Below are positions 36,191 through 46,520 of a DNA stretch of 64,000 nucleotides, in pieces. A program made the translations under genes and the position numbers. The notes under the pieces were generated by a model that searched no databases, was not told the DNA's origin, and saw only the letters and a list, made by a program, of their open reading frames with translations. This DNA is from Novosphingobium pokkalii (GTDB lineage Bacteria > Pseudomonadota > Alphaproteobacteria > Sphingomonadales > Sphingomonadaceae), in NCBI RefSeq assembly GCF_014652855.1, contig NZ_BMZP01000003.1, positions 248,001-312,000 of the forward strand, in the 5' to 3' direction. Numbering within the stretch: position 1 is the stretch's first letter; each line of letters begins with the position of its first letter.

Positions 36191-36874
36191 GTGGCTGAAC
36201 ATACCGTCAAGGCTTTCGACGAAGATATCACCCGCCTGCGCGGCCTGGTGGCGGAAATGGGCGGCCTGGCCGAACTTTCCATCACCGAAGCGATGGACGC
36301 GCTGGTCGGCGGCAACGAGGATCTCGCGGCCAGCGTGATCGCGCGCGACAAGCGCATCGACCAGTTGGAAGGCGAAGTCGATCGCCTGGCGATCCGCGTG
36401 CTCGCCCTGCGCGCGCCGATGGCCGACGACCTGCGCGAGGTGATCGCCGCGCTCAAAATCGCCGGCGTGATCGAACGCATCGGCGACTATGCCAAGAACA
36501 TCGCCAAGCGCGTGGGCCACATCGAAGGGCGCAAGCGTTTCGAGCCGCTGACCCTGCTGCCGATCATGAATGAGTTGGCCAGCGACATGGTGCACGACGT
36601 GCTCACCGCCTATGCCGCGCGCGATGCCGTGGCCGCGGCCGAGATCGTGCGCCGCGATGCCAAGGTCGACGCGATCTACGACAGCGTGTTCCGCAACTTC
36701 GTGTCCTACATGGTGGAAAACCCCGCCACGATCAGCAGCGTCGCGCAGCTCATGTTCGTGGCCCGCAATATCGAGCGGATCGGCGACCAGGCCACCAACA
36801 TCGCCGAAATCGTCCATTATGCCGCCACCGGCACTTATCTACCCGAACGGGAAGATGTGATTCCGCCGGCCTGA
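36191..36874 (+). CDS. phoU: Phosphate signalling complex protein PhoU
   Basis: 227 aa, all-helical with two PhoU repeats, each with a conserved metal-binding E/DxxxD segment: ARDKRIDQLEGEVD in the first half and RRDAKVDAIYDSVF in the second. ERIGDYAKNIAKR and ERIGDQATNIAE mark the ends of the two repeats. PhoU links the Pst transporter to PhoR and turns the regulon off in phosphate-rich conditions. GTG 36191 is chosen, with AAGGGA 8 bases upstream. phoB is 99 bases downstream. Confidence 0.96.
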   Translation: MAEHTVKAFDEDITRLRGLVAEMGGLAELSITEAMDALVGGNEDLAASVIARDKRIDQLEGEVDRLAIRVLALRAPMADDLREVIAALKIAGVIERIGDYAKNIAKRVGHIEGRKRFEPLTLLPIMNELASDMVHDVLTAYAARDAVAAAEIVRRDAKVDAIYDSVFRNFVSYMVENPATISSVAQLMFVARNIERIGDQATNIAEIVHYAATGTYLPEREDVIPPA

Positions 36875-36973
36875 ACGCCGAGGCGCGTTATTCCCGTGTA
36901 TTTCGTCACGGCCACGTAACAATTGTCGTGCTTTCGCAAGGTTACGGTCAAGGTAGATCCCCGGAGGTAATGC

Positions 36974-37663
36974 GTGTCTGCTCCCAAGCTGCTTCTCGTC
37001 GAAGACGACACCGCGCTGGCCGAACTCGTGGAATACCGCTTCCGCGGCGAAGGCTATGATGTGCGCAGCACCGACGATGGCGACGAGGCCCTGCTGCTCG
37101 CCGCCGAGGACACGCCGGACCTGGTGCTGCTCGACTGGATGATCGGCGGCACCAGCGGCATCGAAGTATGCCGCCGCCTGCGCCGCAACAAGGCGACCGC
37201 GCACGTGCCGATCATCATGCTCACGGCGCGCAGCGACGAGGACGATCGGGTGCGCGGGTTGGAAACCGGCGCGGACGACTATGTCACCAAGCCATTCTCG
37301 CCGCGCGAACTGATCGCCCGCGTCGGCGCGGTGCTGCGCCGCGTGCGCCCGGCGCTGGCCGGTGAGACGATCACCGTGGGGGACATGAGCCTCGATCCCA
37401 CCGCGCACCGCGTCACGCGCCGCGGCCAGACGATCAAGATCGGCCCCACCGAATTCCGCCTGCTCAAGCACTTCATGGAGCATCCCGGCCGCGTCTTCTC
37501 GCGCGGGCAACTGCTCGATGCGGTGTGGGGCAGCGGCAGCGACATCGAACTGCGCACCGTGGACGTCCATATCCGCCGCCTGCGCCAGGCCATTGCCCTG
37601 CCCGGCGCGGCCGACCCGGTCCGCACCGTCCGCTCCGCCGGCTACGCCCTCGAAGGCGTCTAA
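36974..37663 (+). CDS. phoB: Phosphate regulon response regulator PhoB
   Basis: 229 aa. Receiver domain with acid pocket ED (residues 10-11), phosphorylated Asp about 54 in LVLLDWM and the Lys in YVTKPFSPREL, then an OmpR-type winged helix with HRVTRRGQTIKIGPTEFRLLKHF and ELRTVDVHIRRLRQAI. It binds Pho boxes such as the one at 31530. GTG start 36974 with GGAGG 8 bases upstream. It is the last gene of the cluster. Confidence 0.96.
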   Translation: MSAPKLLLVEDDTALAELVEYRFRGEGYDVRSTDDGDEALLLAAEDTPDLVLLDWMIGGTSGIEVCRRLRRNKATAHVPIIMLTARSDEDDRVRGLETGADDYVTKPFSPRELIARVGAVLRRVRPALAGETITVGDMSLDPTAHRVTRRGQTIKIGPTEFRLLKHFMEHPGRVFSRGQLLDAVWGSGSDIELRTVDVHIRRLRQAIALPGAADPVRTVRSAGYALEGV

Positions 37664-37666
37664 GCT

Positions 37667-37722
37667 CCTCCCCCACCGGGGGAGGTGGCGGCCGCAGGCC
37701 GTCGGAGGGGGCGAACCCCCTC
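37667..37722. repeat. Two GC-rich hairpins between phoB and the LysR gene
   Basis: CCTCCCCC/GGGGGAGG (37667-37674 and 37678-37685, loop ACC) and GAGGGGG/CCCCCTC (37705-37711 and 37716-37722, loop CGAA) flank a GGCCGCAGGCC palindrome. The second hairpin covers the stop codon of the convergent LysR gene. A recurring element type in sphingomonads; no T-run, so termination is uncertain. Confidence 0.7.
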
Positions 37723-38602
37723 AAGCCAGCGCCGGCACCTGATGTGCCAGGAACTGCAAGCAGCGCCGCAAGCGCGGCATGCGCCCCTGGCGCGGTTCGA
37801 ACAGGGCGACCACCGGCAGGGGCGGCAGTTCGATTTCGGGCAGCACCGCTTCGAGCGCGCCGCTTTCCAGATCCTCTGCCACTTCCCACAGCGAATGCAG
37901 CGTGATCCCGGCGCCATCGAGCGCCCAGGCGCGCGCCACGTCGGCATCGTTGGTGGCAAGGCCAGCGGGCAGCGCCAGGCTTTCCGGCAGTCCCTCGCGC
38001 AGCACGGCCCCGGCCTCGTCCAGCACCACCACGTGATCGTGCCGCGCCAGGTCATCCACTGCGCGGGGGCGGCCGCGCCGCTCCAGATAGGACGGCGCCG
38101 CGCAGAGCAGGCGCGGATTGCTGCCCAGGCGCCGGCAGATCAACGATGAATTGGGCGGCGGGGCAAAGCTGATCACCAGGTCGTGCCCACTTTCCACCGG
38201 ATTGGCGAGCGTCTGCACGCTGTCGAGATGCACCGTCACGTCGGCATGGGCGCGGGCGAAGCGCTGCAACAAGTCACCCAGGCGCCGCCGCCCGAAGGCG
38301 AGCGTGGTGGCCACCTTGAGCGTTCCGGCCGGGCCGGTGCCGCGATTGCGGACCGCGCTTTCCGCACGCTCCATGTCCGCCAGCGCTTGCCCGGCCTGAC
38401 GGTAGAACATCTCGCCTTCCTCGGTCAGCGACAGGTGCCGGCTGTTGCGGCGCACCAGGGCCACGCCCAGGCGCGCCTCCAGTTGCGCCAGGCGGCGGCT
38501 CACCACCGGCAGCGACAGGCCCAGACGCGCGGCCGCCTGCGACAGGCTGCCGGCCTCGGCCACGCGGACGAATGAAAGCAGTTCGGAAAATCGATCAGCC
38601 AT
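37721..38602 (-). CDS. LysR-type transcriptional regulator
   Basis: 293 aa. N-terminal winged helix (residues 1-62: FSELLSFVRVAEAGSLSQAA, LSLPVVSRRLAQLEARLG, then RHLSLTEEGEMFYRQAG) and a LysR effector domain from about 90. ATG 38602 is preferred; about 40 upstream in-frame codons have no family match. It faces phoB convergently and is divergent from the small membrane protein and bestrophin genes, about 230 bases away, so it may regulate them. Effector unknown. Confidence 0.9.
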   Translation of the reverse strand: MADRFSELLSFVRVAEAGSLSQAAARLGLSLPVVSRRLAQLEARLGVALVRRNSRHLSLTEEGEMFYRQAGQALADMERAESAVRNRGTGPAGTLKVATTLAFGRRRLGDLLQRFARAHADVTVHLDSVQTLANPVESGHDLVISFAPPPNSSLICRRLGSNPRLLCAAPSYLERRGRPRAVDDLARHDHVVVLDEAGAVLREGLPESLALPAGLATNDADVARAWALDGAGITLHSLWEVAEDLESGALEAVLPEIELPPLPVVALFEPRQGRMPRLRRCLQFLAHQVPALA

Positions 38603-38835
38603 GCTTCCACGATAGGAAGCGGGTGTTGCGTCGCAATACGGCCAAGGTTGCAGAACTGTTTGAAATCGTTGCCCGCCCTTGAAATGTTCGCAAAAGACTT
38701 TGGAAACACTCATGTTTTCCAAATCTGCAAGTCACTCTTGCGCCCACGAGGCATTCCCATTGGCCTGGCGCATCGCAAAATGAAGGGCTGTTGGCGGGCC
38801 ATCACGGCCAGCCCGAAAGACATGGGAACCTGTCT

Positions 38836-39099
38836 ATGGCCTCTGCATTTCCTTTCCCCAGACCGTTTCGCAACGCGGCCCATGGCGGCGAGACGCCGCT
38901 GCGCTGGAACGATATCGAGGCTTTGCCGGTGCATTGCGCCTTGCTGGCCATGGTCGTCCTTGCCTGGCTGGCGATCAACGAAGAAGGACAGACACTGCAA
39001 CTGGCGCTGGCCAAAGTGATCGGTATTATCGGCTGCATCGCGCTGCGGCGCGCCTGGCTGGGCATGGATCGCGCTGGCCAGGCGGACGAGCGCCCCTGA
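38836..39099 (+). CDS. Small membrane protein, unknown function
   Basis: 87 aa with one clear hydrophobic helix (CALLAMVVLAWLAI, residues about 36-50) and a second weaker one (VIGIIGCIALRR). The protein-like pattern, a GGGAA ribosome site 9 bases before the ATG and a gap of only 18 bases to the bestrophin gene support it. It could assist the bestrophin or be unrelated. No family recognised. Confidence 0.55.
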   Translation: MASAFPFPRPFRNAAHGGETPLRWNDIEALPVHCALLAMVVLAWLAINEEGQTLQLALAKVIGIIGCIALRRAWLGMDRAGQADERP

Positions 39100-39117
39100 T
39101 CAAAGGTTTCATCACGC

Positions 39118-40002
39118 ATGATCGTTGGCAAGACACCCCGCATCCGCATGACATTCGTGGCCGCGTGGAACACGCTGCTCGCCCTGTTCGTGTGGGACGT
39201 GGCGGTAACGGTCTTCTATTATTTCACGCCCTTCCCCGCCCCCGCGCTGCCGCTCACCATCTTCGGCACGGGCCTCGCCCTCCTGCTCGGGTTCCGGGTC
39301 AATTCCGCCTATGCGCGCTGGTGGGAAGGGCGCATCGTCTGGGGCGCGATGACCAACGCTTCGCGCAGCCTGGCGCGCGCGGTCGGTTCGGCCCTGCCCG
39401 ATCATGCCGAGGGACAGGCCTTGCGCCACGAGATCGTGCGCCGCCACATCGCCTATGTCCATGTACTGCGCCACCAGTTGCGCGGGGAGGACACGGCCGA
39501 AAGCGCCCACCGCGTGCTGGGGCCTGACCCGATCCCGGAACTCGCGCGTCGCAACGCGGCCAATGGCCTGCTCGAAGGCAATGGCCTGCGGCTCGCCAGC
39601 GCGCAGCGCAAGGGCTGGATCGATTCGATGAAATGGAACCGCCTGGAAGCGATCCTGGTCGACATCAGCAATGCCCAGGGCGCCATGGAGCGACTGCGCA
39701 ACACGCCATTGCCGGCGCAATACCGCAGCTTCCCCACGTTCTTCACGCGGCTGTTCTGCGCGCTGCTGCCGATCGGCCTCGTTGAAACGCTCGGGCCTGC
39801 AACGCCATTGGGCTCGGCGCTCGCCGGCTTCATGTTCCTGGCCGCGCTCCAGATCGGCGACGACCTGGTCAATCCGTTCGCCAACACGATCCACGACGCC
39901 CCGCTGACCGCGATGTGCGCAACGATCGAATCCGATTGCAACGAGAGCCTGGGCCTGCCCCCCGTTCCGGTGGTTCAGCCCGAAGGCGGCATTCTCTGGT
40001 AA
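39118..40002 (+). CDS. Bestrophin family ion channel
   Basis: 294 aa. Four membrane-associated helices: residues about 12-32 (WNTLLALFVWDVAVTVFYYF), about 40-60, and two near 215-260 (FCALLPIGLVETLG, then GSALAGFMFLAALQIGDD). RVNSAYARWWEGRIVWG and MTNASRSLARA are bestrophin signatures, as is the late NPFANTIHDAPLTAMC, a variant of the usual NPF-GxD motif. Bacterial bestrophins form pentameric channels, many cation-selective. The ATG 39118 follows the small membrane gene by 18 bases. Confidence 0.87.
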   Translation: MIVGKTPRIRMTFVAAWNTLLALFVWDVAVTVFYYFTPFPAPALPLTIFGTGLALLLGFRVNSAYARWWEGRIVWGAMTNASRSLARAVGSALPDHAEGQALRHEIVRRHIAYVHVLRHQLRGEDTAESAHRVLGPDPIPELARRNAANGLLEGNGLRLASAQRKGWIDSMKWNRLEAILVDISNAQGAMERLRNTPLPAQYRSFPTFFTRLFCALLPIGLVETLGPATPLGSALAGFMFLAALQIGDDLVNPFANTIHDAPLTAMCATIESDCNESLGLPPVPVVQPEGGILW

Positions 40003-40003
40003 C

Positions 40004-40276
40004 TTACAGGCCAATCAGCGGCGAAATGTCGAGATCCGAGACCGTGATCCAGCCCTCGCGGAAATTGGCGTAGAGCAGCGCGAACACCAGGGCAGAGACG
40101 ACCGTGGCGCGCAAGACCACCAGGCGCGGCCGGAAATTGACCGGCGCGCTGGTGGCATGGCCCTTGGCCGGCGCCACCCCGGCTTCATGCGGGGTGCGCA
40201 GGCCGAAGGGAAGCACGGCAAAGGCAGAGATCACCCAGATCAGGGCATAGACCGCGAGCATGGAGCCCCAACGCAT
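40004..40276 (-). CDS. DUF1467 family membrane protein
   Basis: 90 aa with two hydrophobic helices (residues about 5-22, ALIWVISAFAVLPFGLRT, and about 55-75, VVSALVFALLYANF) and a short cytoplasmic loop. The LPFGLRTPHEAG motif is the mark of the alphaproteobacterial DUF1467 family. It is the last gene of the nuo-birA-coaX-rnj block, 39 bases after rnj. Function unknown. Confidence 0.85.
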   Translation of the reverse strand: MRWGSMLAVYALIWVISAFAVLPFGLRTPHEAGVAPAKGHATSAPVNFRPRLVVLRATVVSALVFALLYANFREGWITVSDLDISPLIGL

Positions 40277-40315
40277 CGTCCTTCTCCCTCTTGCGCCAAT
40301 CGCCTGCGCCGTGGC

Positions 40316-41968
40316 TCAGCGCTCGCGCAGCAGAACCTGCACCACCGGCTTCTTGCCGCACCAGCGCTGCGCCGTGCGTCGTACCGCAAGCCGCACGCAT
40401 TCGGCAACGGCCACACGATCGCGCTTGCGGTCGCCTTTCAAGGCCTTGAGCGCCTTGGACACGTCTTCGCGCGCTTCTTCCAGGAACGGCGCCATGTCCT
40501 CCTCCAACGGCACGCCGACGCAGCCGATGTCGACACCTGAGGCCTGCTTGCCTTCCAGGGTCACTGCCAGCGCCACGCTGATCAGGCCATTGTTGCCCAG
40601 CTTGCGCCGCGCCGCCATGGCTTCGCCATCGGCCGGGGCGATGATATCGCCGTCCAGCACCAGGCGCCCATTGCGCTCGCTGCTGAGCTTGACCGGCCCG
40701 TTGGGCGCCAGGCGCACCAGATCGCCGTTCTTTTGCAGGATGGTCTTGGGAATGCCCTCGGCCTTGCCTAGGCGGGCCTGCTCGGCCATGTGGCGCACTT
40801 CGCCATGCACCGGCACCAGGATCTTGGGCCGCAGCCATTCATAGAGCGCGACCAGTTCCGGGCGGCCGGGATGGCCCGACACATGGATCAGCGATTGCTT
40901 GTCGGTGATCAGGCGCACGCCCTTTTCCACCAGCGCGTTCTGCACGCGGCCAATGGCCAGTTCGTTGCCGGGAATCTGGCGGCTGGAAAAGACCACAGCG
41001 TCGCCCGCTTCCAGCTTGATCGGATGCTGGTCCCCCGCGATCCGGGCCAGCGCCGCGCGCGCTTCGCCCTGCCCACCCGTGGCCAGGATCAGCACTTCGC
41101 CGCGCGGCAGGTCCATCGCCGCGTCCATGCTGATCGGCTCGGGGAAATCGAGCAGATAGCCCGAAGCCTGCGAAACCTTGATGATGCGATCGAGCGAGCG
41201 GCCGGCCACGCAGAGCTGGCGCCCGGTCGCCTCGGCCACTTCGGCCAGGGTCTGCAAGCGCGCCACGTTGGAAGCAAACGTGGTCACCACCACGCGGCGC
41301 CCCTTCAACTCGGCAATGGTTTCCAGCAGCCCGGCGCGCACCGCGCCTTCCGAACCGGAAGGCTTGGGATTGAACACGTTGGTCGAATCGCAGACGAGCG
41401 CGAGCACGCCTTCGTCGCCGATCGCGGTCAGCTCTTCCTCGGTCGCGGGCGTGCCCACGCGCGGCTCGTCGTCCAGCTTCCAGTCGCCGGTGTGGAACAC
41501 GCGGCCATAGGGCGTGTCGATCAGCAGCGCGTTGCCTTCGGCGATCGAGTGGGCCAGCGGCACATAGCGGATATCGAACGCGCCCAGCGACAGGCTGCCC
41601 TCGTTCTCGATCACGTTGAGCTCGACAACGTCCTCGATCCCGGCCTCGACCAGCTTTTCATACACCAGGCGCGCGGTGAACGGCGTGGCATAGAGCGGCA
41701 CGCCCAGTTCCTGCGCGAAATAGGGCACGGCGCCGATATGATCTTCGTGCGCGTGGGTCAGCACGATGCCGAGCAGATCCTTCTTGCGCTCCTCTATGAA
41801 ATCGAGATCGGCAAAGACCAGTTCCACGCCCGGATACCAGGGATCGGCAAAGGTCATGCCCAGGTCGACCATCAGCCATTTGCCGTCACACCCATAGAGG
41901 TTGACGTTCATCCCGATCTCGCCCGAACCACCAAGGGCGAGAAACAGCAATTCCTTTCCGGGCTTCAC
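40316..41968 (-). CDS. rnj: Ribonuclease J
   Basis: 550 aa. Metallo-beta-lactamase/beta-CASP nuclease with the metal motif [14 protein letters not shown] near residue 74, HTGDWKLDD near 165, the beta-CASP blocks and a late [11 protein letters not shown]. RNase J combines endonuclease and 5'-3' exonuclease activities in mRNA decay and rRNA maturation and is found in many Alphaproteobacteria along with RNase E. ATGA overlap with coaX (41965-41968) indicates coupling. Confidence 0.95.
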   Translation of the reverse strand: MKPGKELLFLALGGSGEIGMNVNLYGCDGKWLMVDLGMTFADPWYPGVELVFADLDFIEERKKDLLGIVLTHAHEDHIGAVPYFAQELGVPLYATPFTARLVYEKLVEAGIEDVVELNVIENEGSLSLGAFDIRYVPLAHSIAEGNALLIDTPYGRVFHTGDWKLDDEPRVGTPATEEELTAIGDEGVLALVCDSTNVFNPKPSGSEGAVRAGLLETIAELKGRRVVVTTFASNVARLQTLAEVAEATGRQLCVAGRSLDRIIKVSQASGYLLDFPEPISMDAAMDLPRGEVLILATGGQGEARAALARIAGDQHPIKLEAGDAVVFSSRQIPGNELAIGRVQNALVEKGVRLITDKQSLIHVSGHPGRPELVALYEWLRPKILVPVHGEVRHMAEQARLGKAEGIPKTILQKNGDLVRLAPNGPVKLSSERNGRLVLDGDIIAPADGEAMAARRKLGNNGLISVALAVTLEGKQASGVDIGCVGVPLEEDMAPFLEEAREDVSKALKALKGDRKRDRVAVAECVRLAVRRTAQRWCGKKPVVQVLLRER

Positions 41969-42771
41969 TCTGTTGTCCTGTTCTGGGCGGCCGCAAGGGC
42001 GCGCTCTGCAAGCAAGGCCATGCCATCCAACGTAAGATCGGCATCGACATGGTCAAAAATCCGCGTGTGGCGGTCAAATAGCACGGCAAGGCCGCCCGTG
42101 GCGATCACCTTGGCCGGTTCCCCGATTTCGGCGCGCATGCGGGCGATCAGGCCTTCCATCATCGCCACATAGCCCCAGAAGACGCCGATGTGCATCTGGT
42201 CTTCGGTGTTGCGGCCGATCACGCTTTCGCCCTGGCGTGGCACCGAAATGGCAATGCGCGGCAGCTTGGCCGCCGCGCTCACCAGCGCATCGAGCGACAG
42301 GTTGATGCCCGGCGCGATGATCCCGCCCTTGTAGGTGCCGGCGCGGTCCACCCAGTCAAACGTCGTCGCCGTGCCGAAATCGATGATGATCAGATGCTCG
42401 CCGGGATGGCGGGCATGGCCGGCAATCACGTTGAGCGCACGGTCGGCGCCCAGCGAGCGCGGTTCGTCCACATCGGCGACGAAGCCCCACTCGGCATCGC
42501 CCTGCCCCGCCACCAGCGCTTCCAGCCCGAAATACTTGTCGGCCAGGACTTGCAGGTTGTGCAGCGCGCGCGGCACCACCGTGGAAATCACGATCTGGCG
42601 CACGGCCTCGCGGGCAAAGCCCTGGATCTGCATCAGTTGCAGCAGCCACACCGCATATTCGTCCGCCGTGCGGCGCGGATCAGTGGCCACGCGCCAGCGC
42701 GCGCGGATCGTGCGATCCTCGAACAGCGCGAACACAACGTTGGTATTGCCGACATCAACCGCCAGCAGCAT
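41965..42771 (-). CDS. coaX: Type III pantothenate kinase
   Basis: 268 aa. Phosphorylates pantothenate, the first step of CoA synthesis. ASKHA phosphate loop [12 protein letters not shown] at residues 5-16, [11 protein letters not shown] near 105, and [13 protein letters not shown] then [15 protein letters not shown]. CoaX is not inhibited by CoA and needs a monovalent cation. The ATG at 42771 overlaps the birA TGA (TGATG). Upstream codons in frame belong to an antisense view of birA and are not coding. Confidence 0.96.
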   Translation of the reverse strand: MLLAVDVGNTNVVFALFEDRTIRARWRVATDPRRTADEYAVWLLQLMQIQGFAREAVRQIVISTVVPRALHNLQVLADKYFGLEALVAGQGDAEWGFVADVDEPRSLGADRALNVIAGHARHPGEHLIIIDFGTATTFDWVDRAGTYKGGIIAPGINLSLDALVSAAAKLPRIAISVPRQGESVIGRNTEDQMHIGVFWGYVAMMEGLIARMRAEIGEPAKVIATGGLAVLFDRHTRIFDHVDADLTLDGMALLAERALAAAQNRTTE

Positions 42772-43556
42772 CACGCATCTCCCCGGGCAGCAGGCGGCGC
42801 CGGCTCCCCCACCAGATCGACATCGCCGGCGTGAATCGCAAGCACCCGGCCATCGGCCAGGCGCAATTGCGCCACGCCATCCGCGTCGATTCCGGCAAAT
42901 CCGCCCATGATCGGGCCATGATCGCGATCGTTGACCGAAACCAGCGTGCCACGCGGCACCGCGCGCTCTTCCCAGGCCGCGCGCAAGGCGGGCCACTGCC
43001 CGGCATGCCAGGCGCCCAAGTGCGCGGCCCAGCGCTCCGCGAGAATGGCGGCGAAAGCGTCACGCGCCACCGGATGCCCCAGCGCGGCAAGCGATGCGGT
43101 TTCACGCCCAGGCACCACGGGCGCGGACGCGAGATTCACGCCGATCCCGACAATCACTGTGTTCCCCACACGCTCCAGCAGGATACCGGCCAGCTTGGCC
43201 TGCCCCACCAGCACGTCGTTGGGCCATTTGAGATAGAGCGCGGGCAGCCCCGGCGCGCAGACGGCGATCGCGTCCCACAGCGCCAGCCCGGCGACCAGCG
43301 CCAGTGTCTGCGGCGCGGTTTCGTGCGGCGCCAGGCGCACCGGCGTGGAACCCATGAAATTGCCGAAGCCGTCGCTCCACACCCGCCCGGCGCGACCGCG
43401 CCCGGCGGTCTGGCGATCGGCAATCAGCCAGTGCCCTTCCAAAAGGCAATCCCCCCCACCAACGCGCGCAACCAGGGCGGCGTTGGTGGAGGGGATTTCT
43501 TGTACCAGTTCGAGCAAGGGCGGCTCAGGCCACGTGGAACAGCGCGGCTGCGGCAT
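42771..43556 (-). CDS. birA: Biotin--[acetyl-CoA-carboxylase] ligase
   Basis: 261 aa, the short form without the N-terminal repressor helix-turn-helix, so enzymatic only. It makes biotinyl-AMP and transfers biotin to carrier proteins. The signature is [21 protein letters not shown] (RGRRGR-type loop, residues about 50-65), then [17 protein letters not shown] and VGIGVNL. The ATG 43556 overlaps the nuoN end by 32 bases; a shorter start would remove the beginning of the fold. Last base overlaps coaX. Confidence 0.93.
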   Translation of the reverse strand: MPQPRCSTWPEPPLLELVQEIPSTNAALVARVGGGDCLLEGHWLIADRQTAGRGRAGRVWSDGFGNFMGSTPVRLAPHETAPQTLALVAGLALWDAIAVCAPGLPALYLKWPNDVLVGQAKLAGILLERVGNTVIVGIGVNLASAPVVPGRETASLAALGHPVARDAFAAILAERWAAHLGAWHAGQWPALRAAWEERAVPRGTLVSVNDRDHGPIMGGFAGIDADGVAQLRLADGRVLAIHAGDVDLVGEPAPPAARGDA

Positions 43557-44988
43557 TGCCGGCCAGGCCGTGCAGCCAGTTGGTCAGCAGGTAGCCCAGC
43601 GGCGAGATGAACAGCGTGGCGATCACCAGCAGCACGGTGTGCGCCAGGTCGCTCTTGCCCGTCACCTTGTCGGTCGCTTCATCGAAATAGAGCACCTTCA
43701 CCACCTTGAGGTAGTAGAACGCGCCGATCACCGAAGCGGCGATACCGATCGCGGCGAGCGCCAGCAGGTTGGCCTGCACCGCCGCCTGGAACACCACGAA
43801 CTTGCCCCAGAAGCCGAACAGCGGCGGAATGCCCGCCAGGCTGAACATCACCGCGGCCAGCGCAGCGGCGAGCCCAGGGCGCGTCTTGGACAGGCCGGCC
43901 ATGTCGGAAATGGCTTCGACCGGTTCGCCATCAGCGTCCTTGAGCATCAGCACGGCCACGAAACCCGCCACCGACATCGCCACGTAGATCGCCAGGTAGA
44001 TCAGCATCGCGGCCGCGCCCGGCTGGTTGGCGCAGGCGAGACCAATGAGCATGAAGCCGACGTTGTTGATCGACGAATAGGCCATCAGGCGCTTGATGTT
44101 GTTCTGGCCAATCGCGCCCAGCGCACCGATCACGATCGACAGCAGCGCGGCAAAGATCACGATCTGCTGCCAGGCGTGGGGCTGTGCCCCGAAGGCTTCC
44201 AGGCTCACGCGCATCAGCAGCGAAAGCGCGGCCACCTTGGGCGCGGTGGCAAAGAAAGTCGTCACCGGGGTCGGCGCACCTTCATAGACGTCGGGCGTCC
44301 ACATGTGAAACGGCGCGGCGCTGATCTTGAACGCCAGGCCGGCGAGCACGAAGACCACGCCGAACGTTGCCCCGGTCGACAGGCCATGGCCCAGCGCCAG
44401 GCGAATGCCTTCAAAGCTGGTCGTGCCGGTGAAGCCATAGGTCAGGCTGACACCATAGAGCAGGATGCCCGAAGCGAGCGAGCCGAGCACGAAGTACTTG
44501 AGGCCCGATTCCGCCGAACGCTCGTCGCTGCGCAGCATCGAAGCGAGCACATAGGAGGCAAGGCTGTTGAGTTCGAGGCCGATGTACAGCGCCAGCAGGT
44601 CCCCGGCCGACACCATGATGCCCATGCCGAGCGCCGCGAACAGCACCAGCAGCGGGAATTCGGCGCGCATGCCGCGCACCCGCTCGAAGAAGGCAGGCGC
44701 CACGATCAGCGTCACGCCAGCACCGGCATAGATCAGCAGCTTGGCAAAGGCAGCAAAGGCATCGGCGCGATACTGGCCGGCAAAGGCCGTCACATCAGGC
44801 CCCATGGCCGACCCGCACAGCGCGGGCGCGGCAATCAGCGCGCAGACCGCGAGCACGGCGACCGACAGGATGGAGATCAGGCGCGCGGCCTTGTCCCCAC
44901 CCCAGGCGGCGACCAGCAGGAGCACCAGGCCGGAAACGCTGAGCACTTCCTCGGCCAGGGTGATCTGGAGAGAGCGAAGCAGTTCCAT
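43525..44988 (-). CDS. nuoN: NADH-quinone oxidoreductase subunit N
   Basis: 487 aa with 14 predicted membrane helices, an antiporter-like proton pump module of complex I. Family segments: SSAGDLLALYIGLELNSLASYVL-type VSAGDLLALYIGLELNSLA near 120, KFFVLGSLASGILLYG, and the Lys-bearing TM helices around NIKRLMAYSSINNVGFMLIG. The gene is last of the 14 nuo genes; birA overlaps its end. Start ATG 44988 shares one base with the nuoM stop. Confidence 0.97.
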   Translation of the reverse strand: MELLRSLQITLAEEVLSVSGLVLLLVAAWGGDKAARLISILSVAVLAVCALIAAPALCGSAMGPDVTAFAGQYRADAFAAFAKLLIYAGAGVTLIVAPAFFERVRGMRAEFPLLVLFAALGMGIMVSAGDLLALYIGLELNSLASYVLASMLRSDERSAESGLKYFVLGSLASGILLYGVSLTYGFTGTTSFEGIRLALGHGLSTGATFGVVFVLAGLAFKISAAPFHMWTPDVYEGAPTPVTTFFATAPKVAALSLLMRVSLEAFGAQPHAWQQIVIFAALLSIVIGALGAIGQNNIKRLMAYSSINNVGFMLIGLACANQPGAAAMLIYLAIYVAMSVAGFVAVLMLKDADGEPVEAISDMAGLSKTRPGLAAALAAVMFSLAGIPPLFGFWGKFVVFQAAVQANLLALAAIGIAASVIGAFYYLKVVKVLYFDEATDKVTGKSDLAHTVLLVIATLFISPLGYLLTNWLHGLAGNAAAALFHVA

Positions 44989-46520
44989 CAGTGCGCCTCC
45001 CCGTGCGCGGCTTCTTCATGGGCGGGCTGGCCCACCCCGAGTTTAAATTGCAGGTCGCCCTTGGGCTTGGTCGGGGCGACGCGCGCCTCGATCGCGGCGA
45101 TATCCTTGCGCATCGGCGCCAGGAAGCTTTCGGGGTAGACGCCCATCCACAGCACGACAGCGGCCAGCGGCACCATCATCGCCCACTCGCGCTTGTCGAG
45201 ATCGAGCATGGCGGCGGCATCAGCGTTCTTCTGATCGCCGAAGATAACCCGGCGATAGAGATAGAGCATATAGGCCGCGCCCAGGATGATCCCGGTGGTG
45301 CAGACCAGGCCCACCCAACTGCTTTCGGCATAGACGCCCATCAGCGACAGGAACTCGCCGACGAACCCGCTGGTGCCCGGCAGGCCGATCGAGGCCATGG
45401 TGAACAGCAGCATGAATAGCGCGTAGTAGGGCATGTTGATCGCCAGGCCACCGTAACGGGTGATCTCGCGGGTGTGCAGGCGATCGTAGATCACGCCGAC
45501 GCCAAGGAACAGCGCACCGGCGACCAAGCCGTGGCTGAGCATGATCAGCATCGAGCCTTCCAACCCTTGCGTGTTGAAGGCGAACAGGCCGATCGTCACG
45601 ATCGCCATGTGCGCGACCGACGAATAGGCGATCAGCTTCTTGATGTCGTGCTGGACCAGCGCGATCAGCGAAGTGATCACCACCGCCGCCATCGACATGC
45701 CCCACACCAGCGGCGCAAGCTGCGCCGAGGCCTGCGGGAACATCGGCAGTGAGAAGCGGATGAAGCCATAGCCACCCATCTTGAGCAGCACGCCGGCCAG
45801 GATCACCGAACCGGCAGTCGGCGCCTGCACGTGCGCGTCGGGCAGCCAGGTGTGCACCGGCCACATCGGCATCTTCACCGCAAAGCTGGCAAAGAACGCG
45901 AGCCACAGCCAGGTCTGGGCCTGGACCGGGAAGTTGTAGGCCATCAGCGTGGGAATGTCGCTGGTGCCGGCCACGTTGACCATCCAGAACATCGCGATGA
46001 GCATCAGCACCGAGCCGAGCAGCGTGTAGAGGAAGAACTTGTAGCTGGCGTAGATGCGATCCGCCCCGCCCCAGATGCCGATGATCAGGTACATCGGGAT
46101 CAGGCCGGCCTCGAACATGATGTAGAACAGGAACAGGTCCTGCGCGGTGAAGACGCCGATCATCAGCGTCTCCATCAGCAGGAAGGCGGCATAGTATTCG
46201 CCTGCCCGCTTCTCGATCGAGTTCCAGCTCGCGCCGATGCAGATCGGCATGAGGAACACGGTCAGCGCGATCAGCAGCAGGGCAATGCCGTCAATGCCGA
46301 GCTTCCATTCAAAGCCCGAGAACAGCGCGGCACGCTCCTGGAACTGCCATTGCGCGCCGCCCACGTCGAAGTGCATCCATAGGACGACGCCGAGGACGAA
46401 ATCGATGAGGGTGGCGATCAGCGCGATCAGGCGGGCCTGCTCGCGATTGGCCTTGAGGACGAGGCCGGCGCCGACGAGCGGCACCAGCAGCATGAGCGAA
46501 AGGATCGGAAAGCCGGTCAT
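44988..46520 (-). CDS. nuoM: NADH-quinone oxidoreductase subunit M
   Basis: 510 aa, antiporter-like subunit with 14 membrane helices. Characteristic segments are [20 protein letters not shown] (TM5 Glu in the proton path), [20 protein letters not shown], and [17 protein letters not shown]. It lies between nuoL and nuoN. Ends with a short His/Glu-rich tail ([10 protein letters not shown]). Start overlaps nuoL by the ATGA motif. Confidence 0.97.
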   Translation of the reverse strand: MTGFPILSLMLLVPLVGAGLVLKANREQARLIALIATLIDFVLGVVLWMHFDVGGAQWQFQERAALFSGFEWKLGIDGIALLLIALTVFLMPICIGASWNSIEKRAGEYYAAFLLMETLMIGVFTAQDLFLFYIMFEAGLIPMYLIIGIWGGADRIYASYKFFLYTLLGSVLMLIAMFWMVNVAGTSDIPTLMAYNFPVQAQTWLWLAFFASFAVKMPMWPVHTWLPDAHVQAPTAGSVILAGVLLKMGGYGFIRFSLPMFPQASAQLAPLVWGMSMAAVVITSLIALVQHDIKKLIAYSSVAHMAIVTIGLFAFNTQGLEGSMLIMLSHGLVAGALFLGVGVIYDRLHTREITRYGGLAINMPYYALFMLLFTMASIGLPGTSGFVGEFLSLMGVYAESSWVGLVCTTGIILGAAYMLYLYRRVIFGDQKNADAAAMLDLDKREWAMMVPLAAVVLWMGVYPESFLAPMRKDIAAIEARVAPTKPKGDLQFKLGVGQPAHEEAAHGEAH

